Of a stretch of DNA of 43,303 nt, positions 1 to 7,789 are shown one piece after another (the first letter of the stretch is position 1; the number at the start of each line of letters is the position of its first letter). The stretch comes from an uncultured Oscillospiraceae bacterium. Its GTDB lineage: Bacteria; Bacillota; Clostridia; Oscillospirales; Oscillospiraceae. Under the pieces are notes generated by a model. It was not told the DNA's origin. It did not search any database and saw only the letters and a program-made list of their open reading frames with translations. The stretch is taken from contig CANQCS010000017.1 in assembly GCA_947589745.1 (NCBI GenBank), forward strand, positions 1 through 43,303, in the 5' to 3' direction. Position numbers and translations under genes: made by a program.

Positions 1-44
1 CCCATCGGGGGTGCGCATCAGGCCCGGTGGGGGGCGGAGCCCCC
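1..44. repeat. Right end of a large inverted-end repeat element, cut by the window start
   Basis: These bases match 9740-9784, the outer right end of the complete element at 9118-9784: the CCCATCGGGGGTGC motif, then a CCGGTGGGGG block and a GGGGGGCGGAGCCCCCC hairpin. The hairpin sits directly after the ABC-F stop codon on the minus strand, so it may also help end that transcript. The rest of this copy would lie upstream of the window. Confidence 0.65.
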
Positions 45-1946
45 CTACCCCCCGGCTTCTTCCACCAGTGCCTCCCATTTTTCCATCAACTCCAGCAGCT
101 GGGCATCTTTCTCTTCCTTTTGGGCGTACAGCCCGCTGTACGCCTCGTAGTTGCAGGCGTTGGCGGCCAGGGCCGCTTCCAGGTCCTTGATCTCCGCCTC
201 CAGCTTCTCCATCTCCCGCTCGCAGATGGTGATCTGCTTCCGGGCGTTCTGCTGGGCGCGGCTGCCCTTGGGCGCGCTCTTGGGCTTGTCCTCCTTCTTT
301 TCCGCTTTGGGCTGCTGGTAGGCCAGCTGCCTGTCCCGCTCCTTGATCTCCCGGTAGCGGGCAAAGGACACCGGATAGTCCGTGATGACCCCGTTCTCCA
401 GCTCCCATATGCGGGTGGCAAAACGGTTGATGAAGTACCGGTCGTGGCTCACGAACAACAGCGTCCCCTCGTAGGCCTCCACCGCCTCCTCGATCCACTC
501 CCGGCTGTCGATGTCCAGATGGTTGGTGGGCTCGTCCAGGATCAGCAGGTTGATCTCCTCGTCCATCAGCATACACAGCCTCAGCCGGCTCTGCTCTCCG
601 CCGGAGAGGACAGAGACGGGCTTGAACACGTCCTCCCCCCGGAAGTTGAAGGCACCCAGCCGGTCCCGGGCCGCCTGGGTGGTCATGCCCCGCTTGGCGT
701 AGAGCATGGTGTCCACCAGATTCCGGTGGGGATTGTCGAAGCGGATGATCTGGGGCAGATAGGCGATCCGCACCGTGGGGCCGAAGCGGATCTTTCCCGC
801 GTCCGCCGGTTCCTCGTCCATGAGGATCTTCAAAAGCGTGGACTTGCCCGTTCCGTTGTCGCCCAGGAGGGCGATGCGCTCGCCGCCCTCCACCAGCAGG
901 TCCACGCCGTGGAACAGGGTCCGGTCCCCGAAGGACTTCTCCAGGCCCTTGACGGCCATGACCTCGTCCCCGAAGAACTCCTTCTCCCCGAACCGCTGGG
1001 TGATGGCCCTGGCCTTGGTGGGCTTCTCCGTCTGCCGGATGCGCTCGATGCGGCGCTCCATGGACTTGGCCCGGCGGTAGGTCTTGTCCATGCCCTTGAA
1101 CGCCCACAGGCGCAGCGTCTCCGCCGCCGTCTCCAGCTGGGCGATCTTCGCCTGCTCCTTCTCGTACTGGCGCAGCTTCTCCTGGTACCGCCGCTCCTTC
1201 TCGATGGCGTAGAAAGTGTAGTTGCCCGGATAGAACTCCGCCTTGCCGTCGCATATCTCGATGACCCGGCTGATGGTGCGGTCCAGGAAGTAACGGTCGT
1301 GGCTGATGGCCACCACCGTACCCTTGAAGCGGCGGACGTAGTCCTCCAGCCACTCCGTGGCGTGGAGGTCCAGGTGGTTGGTGGGCTCGTCCAACAGAAG
1401 AATGTCCGTGTCCTCCAGGATGAGCCGCCCCAGGTTCACCCGGGTCTTCTCCCCGCCGGAGAGGCTGTCGAAGGCCTGGGAGCGCATCTCCGCCGGGATG
1501 GACAGGCCGTTGGCCACCTTGTCCACCGCCGTCTTGGTGTCGTACCCGCCGATGCCCTCGAACTTGGTCTCCAGCTCGCCGTAGCGCTTCAGGGTGATCT
1601 CGCTGGTGTCCCCGGCGGCCATGGCGGCGGCCAGAGCCTCCATCTCCTCCGCCAGCCGCTGGTGGCGGGCGAAGGCGGTGTTCAGCACGTCCTCCACCGT
1701 GTACCCCGCCGGATACACGGGGATCTGGGAGATGAGCCCCACCCGGCTGCCCTTGGCGATGACCACCTCGCCCTCGTCGGGCTCCAGCTCGCCGGTGAGG
1801 ATCTTGAACAGGGTGGACTTGCCCGCGCCGTTACGGCCCAGCAGGCCCACCCGCTCCCCGGTCTCCACCTGGAAGGTGAGGCCGTCCAATATGTTGTTTC
1901 CGATCTCAAAGGACTTGACAAGTCCGCTGACATTGATCTCTATCAT
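45..1946 (-). CDS. ABC-F family ATPase (Uup/YdiF type)
   Basis: Soluble protein of 633 residues with two ABC ATPase domains and no membrane segment, the ABC-F layout. Such proteins act at the ribosomal E site in translation factor or antibiotic-protection roles. Walker A motifs are GRNGAGKS (about 37-44) and GDNGTGKS (about 362). Two LSGGE signatures and two LLLDEPTNHLD / LILDEPTNHLD Walker B motifs follow. The inter-domain linker is rich in Arg and Lys (about 250-320). The C-terminus carries a Lys-rich stretch and a predicted coiled coil (about 560-630), as in YdiF/Uup-like members. It lies 33 bases downstream of murF and is probably co-transcribed with it. The family is firm. A resistance function cannot be read from the sequence, and a housekeeping member is more likely. 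Confidence 0.93.
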   Translation of the reverse strand: MIEINVSGLVKSFEIGNNILDGLTFQVETGERVGLLGRNGAGKSTLFKILTGELEPDEGEVVIAKGSRVGLISQIPVYPAGYTVEDVLNTAFARHQRLAEEMEALAAAMAAGDTSEITLKRYGELETKFEGIGGYDTKTAVDKVANGLSIPAEMRSQAFDSLSGGEKTRVNLGRLILEDTDILLLDEPTNHLDLHATEWLEDYVRRFKGTVVAISHDRYFLDRTISRVIEICDGKAEFYPGNYTFYAIEKERRYQEKLRQYEKEQAKIAQLETAAETLRLWAFKGMDKTYRRAKSMERRIERIRQTEKPTKARAITQRFGEKEFFGDEVMAVKGLEKSFGDRTLFHGVDLLVEGGERIALLGDNGTGKSTLLKILMDEEPADAGKIRFGPTVRIAYLPQIIRFDNPHRNLVDTMLYAKRGMTTQAARDRLGAFNFRGEDVFKPVSVLSGGEQSRLRLCMLMDEEINLLILDEPTNHLDIDSREWIEEAVEAYEGTLLFVSHDRYFINRFATRIWELENGVITDYPVSFARYREIKERDRQLAYQQPKAEKKEDKPKSAPKGSRAQQNARKQITICEREMEKLEAEIKDLEAALAANACNYEAYSGLYAQKEEKDAQLLELMEKWEALVEEAGG

Positions 1947-1979
1947 GTGTCGATCTCTCTCGGCCCCTCGGGGCCCAAT

Positions 1980-3371
1980 TTATTCGTCAAATGGATACTC
2001 TCGCAAATAGTCCGCCACCAGGTCGAACCGGCCGGAGAAGTGGGACGCCTTCAGCAGAAGGCAGCTGCCGGGGCCGTAGAGGGCCGGCAGGTCCGCCTGC
2101 GCCGCGTCCCGGTCCGCATACCACCGCACGTCGGGGCACCCGGCGGCCCTGGCGGCGTCCGCCATGTACTCCCCGCACAGCGGCCCCACGGCCAGCAGCG
2201 TGTCGATGCCCTGCTCCCCCACCAGCCTGCCGATCTCCGCATGGCTGTCTCCGGCGGCGGGGCCCAGCTCCTTCATGTCTCCCAGCATGGCGATGCGCCT
2301 GCCGCAGTCCACCGCCGCCAATATCCGCAGGGCGGCGGAGACGGAGGTGGGGTTGGCGTTGTAGCTGTCGTTCAGCAGGATACGGCCGCCGGGCAGGCGC
2401 TCGGTGCGCATCCGGTCCCCGGCGGGGGCGTAGGCCGCCACGCCCCGGACGATCTCCTCCGGCGTCAGCCCCAGGTGCTCCCCGATGGCGGCGGCCATGG
2501 AGGCGGCGTAGACCATGTGGACGCCGGGGGCGGGGATGGCCAGGGGGTAGACCGCCTTCGCCGTCCGCACCTTGCAGCGGACGCCCGCCAGCCCCAGGTC
2601 CTCCACGTCCGTCACCCGGACGTTGCAGCGCTCCCCCAGGCCGCAGCGCAGTGTCTCAAAGGGCAGGTCCAGGGTGTCCAGCATGTCGTCGTCGCCGTTG
2701 AGCACCGCGAGGCCGCCGGGGCGGAGGTTCTCGAAGATCTCCGCCTTGGCCGCCAGGATATCCCGCCGGGTGGCGTCCGGGCCGAAAAACTCCAGGTGGG
2801 CCACGCCGATGTTGATGATGGCGGCGATATCCGGCTTCACAGCCTGGCCCAAATAGCGAATTTCCCCGGCGTGGTCCATGCCCGTCTCGATGACCGCCGC
2901 CTGGTGGTGGTCCTCCAGCTCCAGCAGCATCAGAGGCGTGCCGATGTCGCCGTTGAGGTTGCCCCTGGTCTTGAAGGTGTCCAGCCGCTGGGACAGCACC
3001 GAGGCGATCATCTCCTTGAGGGTGGTCTTGCCGGTGCTGCCGGTGAGCTGGACCACCGGCAGGCGGAATTTCTCCCGGTAGTGGGCCGCCAGGTCCCGGA
3101 GGGCCACCTTCGTGTCGCCTACTTCTATATAGCACTTGTCTGCCCGCAGCGTCTCCGGCCGCCGGGCGCAGAAGCACCCCGCCGCCCCGGCGTCCAGGGC
3201 CTTGGCGATATAGTCGTGCCCGTCGAACCGCTCCCCCACCAGGGGGACGAACCATGCGCCGGGGGCGATGGTCCGGCTGTCGGTGGAGATCTCCGTCACG
3301 GAGATCGTGCCGTCTCCGTAGAGCTTTCCGCCCACGGCTCCGCAGATCTCTGCGGTGGTCATTGCTTTCAT
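1980..3371 (-). CDS. murF: UDP-N-acetylmuramoyl-tripeptide--D-alanyl-D-alanine ligase (MurF)
   Basis: Cytoplasmic Mur ligase of 463 residues that adds D-Ala-D-Ala to the UDP-MurNAc-tripeptide in peptidoglycan precursor synthesis. Visible motifs are the P-loop LTGSTGKTTLKEM (about 105-117), the following NLNGDIGTPL segment, and ILNDSYNANPTS in the C-terminal half, all typical of MurF. The length is normal. The ATG at 3371 is chosen because GGAG lies nine bases upstream and homologs begin near the MTTAEI segment. The open frame extends further upstream, but it runs through the promoter at 3523-3551, so the longer start is rejected. The ABC-F gene follows on the same strand. Confidence 0.93.
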   Translation of the reverse strand: MKAMTTAEICGAVGGKLYGDGTISVTEISTDSRTIAPGAWFVPLVGERFDGHDYIAKALDAGAAGCFCARRPETLRADKCYIEVGDTKVALRDLAAHYREKFRLPVVQLTGSTGKTTLKEMIASVLSQRLDTFKTRGNLNGDIGTPLMLLELEDHHQAAVIETGMDHAGEIRYLGQAVKPDIAAIINIGVAHLEFFGPDATRRDILAAKAEIFENLRPGGLAVLNGDDDMLDTLDLPFETLRCGLGERCNVRVTDVEDLGLAGVRCKVRTAKAVYPLAIPAPGVHMVYAASMAAAIGEHLGLTPEEIVRGVAAYAPAGDRMRTERLPGGRILLNDSYNANPTSVSAALRILAAVDCGRRIAMLGDMKELGPAAGDSHAEIGRLVGEQGIDTLLAVGPLCGEYMADAARAAGCPDVRWYADRDAAQADLPALYGPGSCLLLKASHFSGRFDLVADYLREYPFDE

Positions 3372-3522
3372 GGCTGGGTCTCCTTCATCAGAAAAGTAAT
3401 AGCAAAATGTAGAATTTACAAAATATATGTCGAATCGTATTCGCTTGCACCGGGGATACTCGCCGCATGAGGCGGACAAGACGCCGCGCCGGCATGGGAC
3501 TACCCCATAGCGATACACAATC

Positions 3523-3551
3523 AGTATACCATGCCCTGAAGGAAAATACAA
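3523..3551 (-). promoter_or_regulatory. Promoter of murF-abcF
   Basis: On the minus strand, TTGTAT (3551-3546), a 17-base spacer and TATACT (3528-3523) form a good sigma-A promoter. It gives a murF leader of about 145 bases. The CIRCE operator begins 16 bases behind the -35 box. Confidence 0.65.
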
Positions 3552-3566
3552 CCGGGACAGACGATT

Positions 3567-3593
3567 TTAGCACTCTTGGGTCGAGAGTGCTAA
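3567..3593. promoter_or_regulatory. CIRCE operator (HrcA site)
   Basis: TTAGCACTC, nine bases, GAGTGCTAA: a perfect match to the CIRCE inverted repeat bound by the heat-shock repressor HrcA. It lies 91 bases upstream of the hsp20 start and just behind the divergent murF promoter, so hsp20 is the expected target. A weak candidate hsp20 promoter is TTGCAT at 3616 with TATCGT at 3638. hrcA itself is not in the window. Confidence 0.92.
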
Positions 3594-3684
3594 AATTCAC
3601 AGTTCAGACATAAAGTTTGCATGATTTGTTCATACTCTTATCGTATGCTGTAACCAACAAAAAAAGATATGGAGGTTGACCACT

Positions 3685-4119
3685 ATGTTTGAACTGCTTC
3701 CCTTTACGAACCACAACCGCATGGACCCCTACCGTCCCTTCCGTGACCTGGAGGATCTGGAGCGGACCTTCTTCTCCGGCAACACGTCCCTGGGCTTCAA
3801 GACCGACATTCGGGACACCGGCGACGCCTACGTCCTGGAGGCGGACCTGCCCGGCGTGAAGAAGGAGGATATCCACATCGACGTGGACGGCGACTGCCTG
3901 TCCATCAGCGCCCAGCGGAACGCCAGCCGGGAGGAGAAGGACGAGAACGGCGGCTATGTCCGCTGTGAGCGCTCCTACGGCAGCTACTCCCGCAGCTTTG
4001 ATATCTCCGGAGTCCGCGCCGACGAGCTGGCCGCCAGTTACAATGACGGTGTGCTCACCGTCACCATGCCGAAGAGGGAGAAAACCGTGCCCACGTCCCG
4101 CAGATTGGAGATCCAATAA
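3685..4119 (+). CDS. hsp20: Small heat-shock protein, Hsp20/alpha-crystallin family
   Basis: Cytoplasmic ATP-independent holdase of 144 residues. It has the alpha-crystallin fold, starting near DIRDTGDAYVLEADLPGVKKEDI (given here only as position about 38-60), and the C-terminal DGVLTVTMPK motif. A short tail ends in LEIQ, which resembles the oligomerising IxI/V segment. The ATG at 3685 is preceded by GGAGG at nine bases spacing; an in-frame TTG at 3676 is less likely because it overlaps that site. A perfect CIRCE upstream predicts control by HrcA. A strong terminator follows directly. The gene is monocistronic. Confidence 0.95.
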   Translation: MFELLPFTNHNRMDPYRPFRDLEDLERTFFSGNTSLGFKTDIRDTGDAYVLEADLPGVKKEDIHIDVDGDCLSISAQRNASREEKDENGGYVRCERSYGSYSRSFDISGVRADELAASYNDGVLTVTMPKREKTVPTSRRLEIQ

Positions 4120-4125
4120 GGGCAA

Positions 4126-4157
4126 AAGAGCCCCCGCTCAAGCGAGCGGGGGCTCTT
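4126..4157. terminator. Bidirectional terminator between hsp20 and the HTH gene
   Basis: A 14-bp stem (AAGAGCCCCCGCTC and its complement) with an AAGC loop, followed by TTTC on the plus strand. It ends one base before the stop codon of the convergent minus-strand gene, so it can serve both transcripts. Confidence 0.85.
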
Positions 4158-4421
4158 TCATATTTCAGGGCGCGCCTTCCGGTCCGGGCGTCTGTATTCC
4201 AGCAGGTCGCAGGGCTCACAGTCCAGCACATAACAAATACGAGCCAGCACATCCAGGTCCAGCCGCTCCACGCTGCCCTTGTACCATTTGTCGATCACTT
4301 CAAAGCGCGTGGCTGTCTGGCGGGCCATCTCTCCGCGGGTGATACCGCGCCGGTCCATCTGTTCCCTCAGGTGGAGATCAAGAGAACCATATTCTTCCCG
4401 TTTCAGAACGGACTTCTCCAT
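4158..4421 (-). CDS. Small Cro/C1-type HTH regulator
   Basis: Protein of 87 residues. A helix-turn-helix is seen in the stretch from LREQMDRRGITRGEMARQ through TATRFEVIDKWY to DLDVLARICYVLDC, as in the YozG / HTH_26 group of short XRE repressors. Unusually, the N-terminal 20 residues are charged and precede the first helix. The ATG at 4421 has an AGGGGGT site upstream; a GTG at 4439 is an alternative. It is divergent from a 63-residue protein across a 103-base gap with overlapping back-to-back -35 boxes. Autoregulation, and control of the neighbour, is inferred. Target and signal are unknown. Confidence 0.85.
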   Translation of the reverse strand: MEKSVLKREEYGSLDLHLREQMDRRGITRGEMARQTATRFEVIDKWYKGSVERLDLDVLARICYVLDCEPCDLLEYRRPDRKARPEI

Positions 4422-4442
4422 GCGGTCACCCCCTGTCACAAA

Positions 4443-4493
4443 ACACTATCTTGAAAGTAACTGCTTGACAATTTACATATTTATAGTTACTAT
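4443..4493. promoter_or_regulatory. Overlapping divergent promoters with inverted-repeat operator
   Basis: Plus strand: TTGACA (4465-4470), 17 bases, TACTAT (4488-4493), serving the gene at 4525. Minus strand: TTGTCA (4471-4466), 17 bases, TAGTGT (4448-4443), serving the HTH gene. The two -35 boxes overlap. AGTAACT (4456-4462) and AGTTACT (4485-4491) are inverted copies that flank them and are a likely operator of the HTH protein. A second inverted repeat, TACTAT/ATAGTA, covers 4488-4503. Confidence 0.6.
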
Positions 4494-4524
4494 ATAAATA
4501 GTATTTTGCTAGGAGGTATTTTTT

Positions 4525-4716
4525 ATGCCGTCTCTTTATCAGAAGCTCTACGCCTACCTGGTGGGTGAAGTGGATGACACGCTCCAATACCTATCGGCCG
4601 TACTCACGGAGCGCACCTTCGATTTTGAACATATCAACCATGCGGCGGATATGCTGCGAAACGCGCTGCTGACAGCCGAGGACAGGTACATTGCTGCCCA
4701 AGAGACAGACGAATAA
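4525..4716 (+). CDS. Hypothetical 63-residue acidic protein
   Basis: I do not recognise this protein. It is 63 residues, acidic and predicted mostly helical, with no cysteine pair, signal peptide or membrane segment (it starts MPSLYQKLYAYLVGEV and ends AAQETDE). It resembles many small uncharacterised Firmicutes proteins that accompany XRE repressors. It is supported as a real gene by a strong AGGAGG site, a TTGACA-17-TACTAT promoter and a dedicated terminator. It is divergent from the HTH gene at 4158-4421 and shares an operator region with it, so the two probably form a small regulatory unit. Confidence 0.75.
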   Translation: MPSLYQKLYAYLVGEVDDTLQYLSAVLTERTFDFEHINHAADMLRNALLTAEDRYIAAQETDE

Positions 4717-4747
4717 AAGAGGGGGAAGCGTCTTGCTTCCCCCTCTT
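4717..4747. terminator. Bidirectional terminator
   Basis: A 13-bp stem (AAGAGGGGGAAGC and its complement) around a GTCTT loop, between the 63-residue gene and the convergent hslO, whose stop codon is three bases away. Confidence 0.82.
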
Positions 4748-4749
4748 CC

Positions 4750-5643
4750 TTACTTTTCCGGTTGGGCTTTCATGCTGTCGATCAACGCCCGCAGATCATC
4801 AGCGGTAAATTTGTGGACTGTATCACAGAACTGACAGGTCAGCTCACAGCCGCCCTGCTTCTCCAGCATATCCTCCAAATCCTCGACGCCCATACTGATG
4901 AGGGCCCGCTCCACCCGCTCCCGGGAGCAGTAACAGCGGTACTCGATGGGGGAAGTCTCCAATATCTCCACCTTGAAGTCGGAGAGGACTGTCCGCAACA
5001 GGGCCGCCGGGTCGTCGTTCCTGTCCAGCAGCGCGGTCACTGGTCCGGCGGCCATGACGCCGCCCTCCACCCGGCTGATGACGTCCTCCCCCGCGCCGGG
5101 GAGGAGCTGGATGAGATAGCCCCCGGCGGCCTTCACGCTCTGGTCCCGGTCCACCAGGACCCCCAGGGCGCAGGCGGTGGGGATCTGCTCACTCTCCACA
5201 AAGTAGGCCGCCAGGTCCTCCGCGATCTCCCCGCCCAGCAGGCCCACGCTGCCGATGTAGGGTTCTTTCATATTGAGGTCCTTGATGACCGTCAGGGTAC
5301 CGTCGCTGCCCACTGCGCCGCCTACGTCCAGCTTGCCGTCCGGCCGCAGAGGCAGGTCCACGTGGGGGTTCGTGACGTAGCCCCGGACGTTGCCCTCGTT
5401 GTCGGACACCGCCAGCACAGTCCCCAGGGGGCCGCCGCCCTTGATCTGCAGCGTCAGGCTGGCCCCGTCCACCTTCAGGGCGTTGCCCATCATGGACGCC
5501 GCCGCCAGGGTGCGGCCCAGGGCCGCTGTGGCGACCGGCAGCGTCTTGTGGATGTTCCTGGCCCGCTCGGTAATTCCTCTGGTAGACACCGCCACGGCCT
5601 GGACCTGGCCGTCGGCGGAGATGGCTCTCACTAACTGATCCAT
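4750..5643 (-). CDS. hslO: Hsp33 redox-regulated chaperone
   Basis: Cytoplasmic holdase of 297 residues, activated by oxidative unfolding. The C-terminal zinc switch is intact: Cys237-x-Cys239 (CYC) and Cys270-xx-Cys273 (CQFC). Release of zinc on disulfide formation is the known activation step. The N-terminal domain shows the family segments AVSTRGITERAR and GNVRGYVTNPHVDLPL. The length is normal. The start codon lies six bases after the stop of the upstream AlaX-like gene, implying one transcript. Its place in an anaerobe is consistent with a response to oxygen or disulfide stress. Confidence 0.96.
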   Translation of the reverse strand: MDQLVRAISADGQVQAVAVSTRGITERARNIHKTLPVATAALGRTLAAASMMGNALKVDGASLTLQIKGGGPLGTVLAVSDNEGNVRGYVTNPHVDLPLRPDGKLDVGGAVGSDGTLTVIKDLNMKEPYIGSVGLLGGEIAEDLAAYFVESEQIPTACALGVLVDRDQSVKAAGGYLIQLLPGAGEDVISRVEGGVMAAGPVTALLDRNDDPAALLRTVLSDFKVEILETSPIEYRCYCSRERVERALISMGVEDLEDMLEKQGGCELTCQFCDTVHKFTADDLRALIDSMKAQPEK

Positions 5644-5649
5644 ACTATT

Positions 5650-6798
5650 TTACCTCGCTTCCGCGAAAAATATTCTGATCTCGGCCTCCTGAGCCTTCAC
5701 GCTGCCCTGGATAAAGGCGGGCTTGCCGCCGCCACGGCCGTTCAGCGCGGCGTTCATCGCCTTGGCGAGGCCCCGCAGGTCCCCGCCCGGATGGCCCACG
5801 GCGTACTGATATGCCCCGTCCGCCCCGGCGAACACCGCACACCGCCCGCCGCAGCGCTCCTGCACCGCGCCGCACAGCTTCCGCAGCGACTCCGCGGACA
5901 TGGGCCCCTGGATGAGCAGCACGTCCCCGGCCCCGGCGTGTTCCTCCGCTGTGCGGGCAAAGTCCTTCTCCTCCAGCTCCGCCACCCGGCCCCGCAGGGC
6001 GTACAGCTCCCCCTGGAGCCGCTCCACGGCGGCGGCGGTGGCTCCGGGCTTGGCGGAGAGCAGCTGGGACACCTGGGTGTTCTGCCCGGCCACGGTGTTG
6101 CACCATTGCAGCGCCCGGCCTCCGGCGGCCATCTCGATGCGGACGCCCTCCCGGAACTTCTGGCAGGAGATCAGCTTCACCAGCCCCACCTGCCCGCTGC
6201 TGCGGACGTGGGTGCCGCAGCAGGCGCAGCAGTCCGTCCCCGGCCAGGTGACGATCCGCACCTCACCGGTGAGGGCCTTTTTGCTCCGGTACTCCAGCGC
6301 CTCCAGCTCGGCGGGAGAGGGCCACGCGATGGAAATGGGATGGTCTTCCCAGATGTACGCGTTGGCCCTCCGCTCGATCTCCCTGACGTCCTCCGTGGTC
6401 AGCTCCGCGTTGAAGTCGATGGTCACCAGGTCGTGGCCGATGTGGAACCCTACGTTGTCGCAGTGATGCGCCGCGCAGATGATGCCGCTGACGATGTGCT
6501 CGCCGCTGTGCTGCTGCATGAAGTCGAACCGCCGGGCCCAGTCGATCTCCCCGGACACCTCCGCCCCGGCCTCCAGCGGCCCGTCACAGAGGTGGACGAT
6601 CTCGCCGCCCTTCTCGTGGACGTCCAGCACGGCCACGCCACCCAGGGCCCCGTGGTCCGCCGGCTGGCCGCCGCCCTCGGGGTAGAAGGCGGTGCGGTCC
6701 AGGATCACCTCCCAGCCGCCCTTTCCCTGCTCACAGGACAGCACCGTCCCGGTGAAGGACCCCAAAAATGAATCCCGATAGTATAATTTCTCTGTCAT
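5650..6798 (-). CDS. AlaX-like alanyl-tRNA editing protein with DHHA1 domain
   Basis: A freestanding relative of the alanyl-tRNA synthetase editing domain, expected to hydrolyse Ser- or Gly-tRNA(Ala). It has 382 residues. The N-terminal beta-barrel contains AFYPEGGGQPAD. The zinc-binding editing core has HSGEH (His97, His101) and the CxxxH signature in CCGTH (Cys193, His197). The C-terminal 150 residues hold a short coiled coil and a DHHA1-type domain ending near GRGGGKPAFIQGSV. This is the long AlaX-L architecture with no aminoacylation domain. It is translationally close to hslO (six-base gap). The gene upstream of it (higher coordinate) on the same strand is the membrane protein at 6821. 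The family is firm; substrate preference is inferred. Confidence 0.93.
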   Translation of the reverse strand: MTEKLYYRDSFLGSFTGTVLSCEQGKGGWEVILDRTAFYPEGGGQPADHGALGGVAVLDVHEKGGEIVHLCDGPLEAGAEVSGEIDWARRFDFMQQHSGEHIVSGIICAAHHCDNVGFHIGHDLVTIDFNAELTTEDVREIERRANAYIWEDHPISIAWPSPAELEALEYRSKKALTGEVRIVTWPGTDCCACCGTHVRSSGQVGLVKLISCQKFREGVRIEMAAGGRALQWCNTVAGQNTQVSQLLSAKPGATAAAVERLQGELYALRGRVAELEEKDFARTAEEHAGAGDVLLIQGPMSAESLRKLCGAVQERCGGRCAVFAGADGAYQYAVGHPGGDLRGLAKAMNAALNGRGGGKPAFIQGSVKAQEAEIRIFFAEAR

Positions 6799-6820
6799 AT
6801 TACAAAATATCCTTTCTCAG

Positions 6821-7681
6821 CTAGGAGATGGAGACGATCCACTGCCACACCGGCAGGACCAGGACCGCGCCCAGGAGGGCGGAGGCGGCGTTGGCAGTGA
6901 GGCCATAGACAAAGGCCCGGCCCTTGCTCTTCCCTTTCAGCAGTTTGGTGTAGAGCGCCCCCTCCACCAGGGCGATGGCCAGCTCCGCCGGGACGATCAG
7001 CAGGTAATACCAGAAGCCCACGCCGTCCCGGAGCGCCATCACGCTGAGCCACGCTGCCAGCGCCCCCTGGGTCACCAGATTGACCAGCAGGAACGCTTTC
7101 CGGTTTTTCCTCCACGCGAAGCCGAAGGCCAGGAGCAGCAGCCCCTCCACGGCCAGGGTGGGCAGCAGGGTGGAGAGGAATTGCAGCGCGTACCCCAGCC
7201 ACACCGGCGGGGTCCGGGCGGTCCGGGCCGCCCAGTCCACCGTGGCCGAGCACTGGAGCACCCGCCGGGTCATGGGCTCCGGCACCCAGCTCTCCCCGGA
7301 CTGAGTGACGATGACGATTCGGTACACCTGCGGCACGCCCACATAGGAGAACCTGTGGACCCCGCCCTCACCGGTCAGCTTGCCGAAAAGGGGCGCCCGG
7401 GTCCCGTCGTCGATGCAGGCGTGCCACCCCTCCGGCGCGGCGGCTCGGAGGGCCTCCAGCATGGCCGGGTCCAGACTGGCCAAGTCCTCATCATCCAAAT
7501 TGTGAAACGACGTCCGGCCCTCCCGGTCCTCCTCCAGCAGGTCCAGGTAGTAGGGCTCCTCCGGTCCGTTCTCCACCCGCACCAGCAGGGCAGGCTTGGG
7601 GCCGGTGTCGGCAAAGGCCGTCCCCGATAGGAGCACCATTGTCAAAAGAACCAGGATCGCCGGTTTCATCCGTTTTTTCAT
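6821..7681 (-). CDS. Exported/membrane protein of unknown function
   Basis: I do not recognise a family. The 286-residue product starts with a signal peptide (MKKRMKPAILVLLTMVLL, cleavage near AFA-D). An extracytoplasmic domain of about 125 residues is rich in Asp, Glu and Pro and contains a single pair of cysteines (one near HACIDDG, one near VLQCSA). Four predicted membrane helices follow in the C-terminal half. The ATG at 7681 has AGGAGG at a good distance; an in-frame upstream start at 7729 would bury the signal peptide and is rejected. It lies between the hexosaminidase lipoprotein and the AlaX/hslO pair on one strand, with a dispersed repeat in the 93-base gap to the hexosaminidase stop. 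A cell-envelope role is only a guess. Confidence 0.8.
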   Translation of the reverse strand: MKKRMKPAILVLLTMVLLSGTAFADTGPKPALLVRVENGPEEPYYLDLLEEDREGRTSFHNLDDEDLASLDPAMLEALRAAAPEGWHACIDDGTRAPLFGKLTGEGGVHRFSYVGVPQVYRIVIVTQSGESWVPEPMTRRVLQCSATVDWAARTARTPPVWLGYALQFLSTLLPTLAVEGLLLLAFGFAWRKNRKAFLLVNLVTQGALAAWLSVMALRDGVGFWYYLLIVPAELAIALVEGALYTKLLKGKSKGRAFVYGLTANAASALLGAVLVLPVWQWIVSIS

Positions 7682-7699
7682 CGTCTGCCTCCTATCCTT

Positions 7700-7789
7700 C
7701 GTCACCGTGTCCCCATTTAGGGACCTCAACGCAGTCGGGAGCGAGTATAAAGTTCTTTTTGCTTACTTTTTCTTTCAAGAAAAAGTAAG
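7700..7789 (+). repeat. Copy A of the covarying-hairpin repeat
   Basis: Starts with CGTCACCGTG, then a GTCCCC/GGGAC small hairpin, AGCGAG, the fixed block AAAGTTCTTTTTG (7749-7761) and the hairpin CTTAC + fixed 18-base core + GTAAG (7762-7789). The core reads TTTTTCTTTCAAGAAAAA. The stop codon of the hexosaminidase gene on the other strand lies in the hairpin loop, so the repeat supplies that protein's last codons. Confidence 0.8.

Noticed and set aside
1947-1979. A terminator or promoter between murF and the ABC-F gene
   Set aside because: Only 33 bases with no clear hairpin or promoter boxes; co-transcription is simpler.
27-3470. A very long open frame on the plus strand opposite the ABC-F and murF genes
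   Set aside because: The composition is Leu/Gly/Val/Arg/Gln-rich, as expected from the antisense of GC-rich genes. It has no domain, no RBS, and both antisense genes are clearly real. Similar long antisense frames at 11305-14712, 18166-20067 and 20300-23710 are rejected for the same reason.
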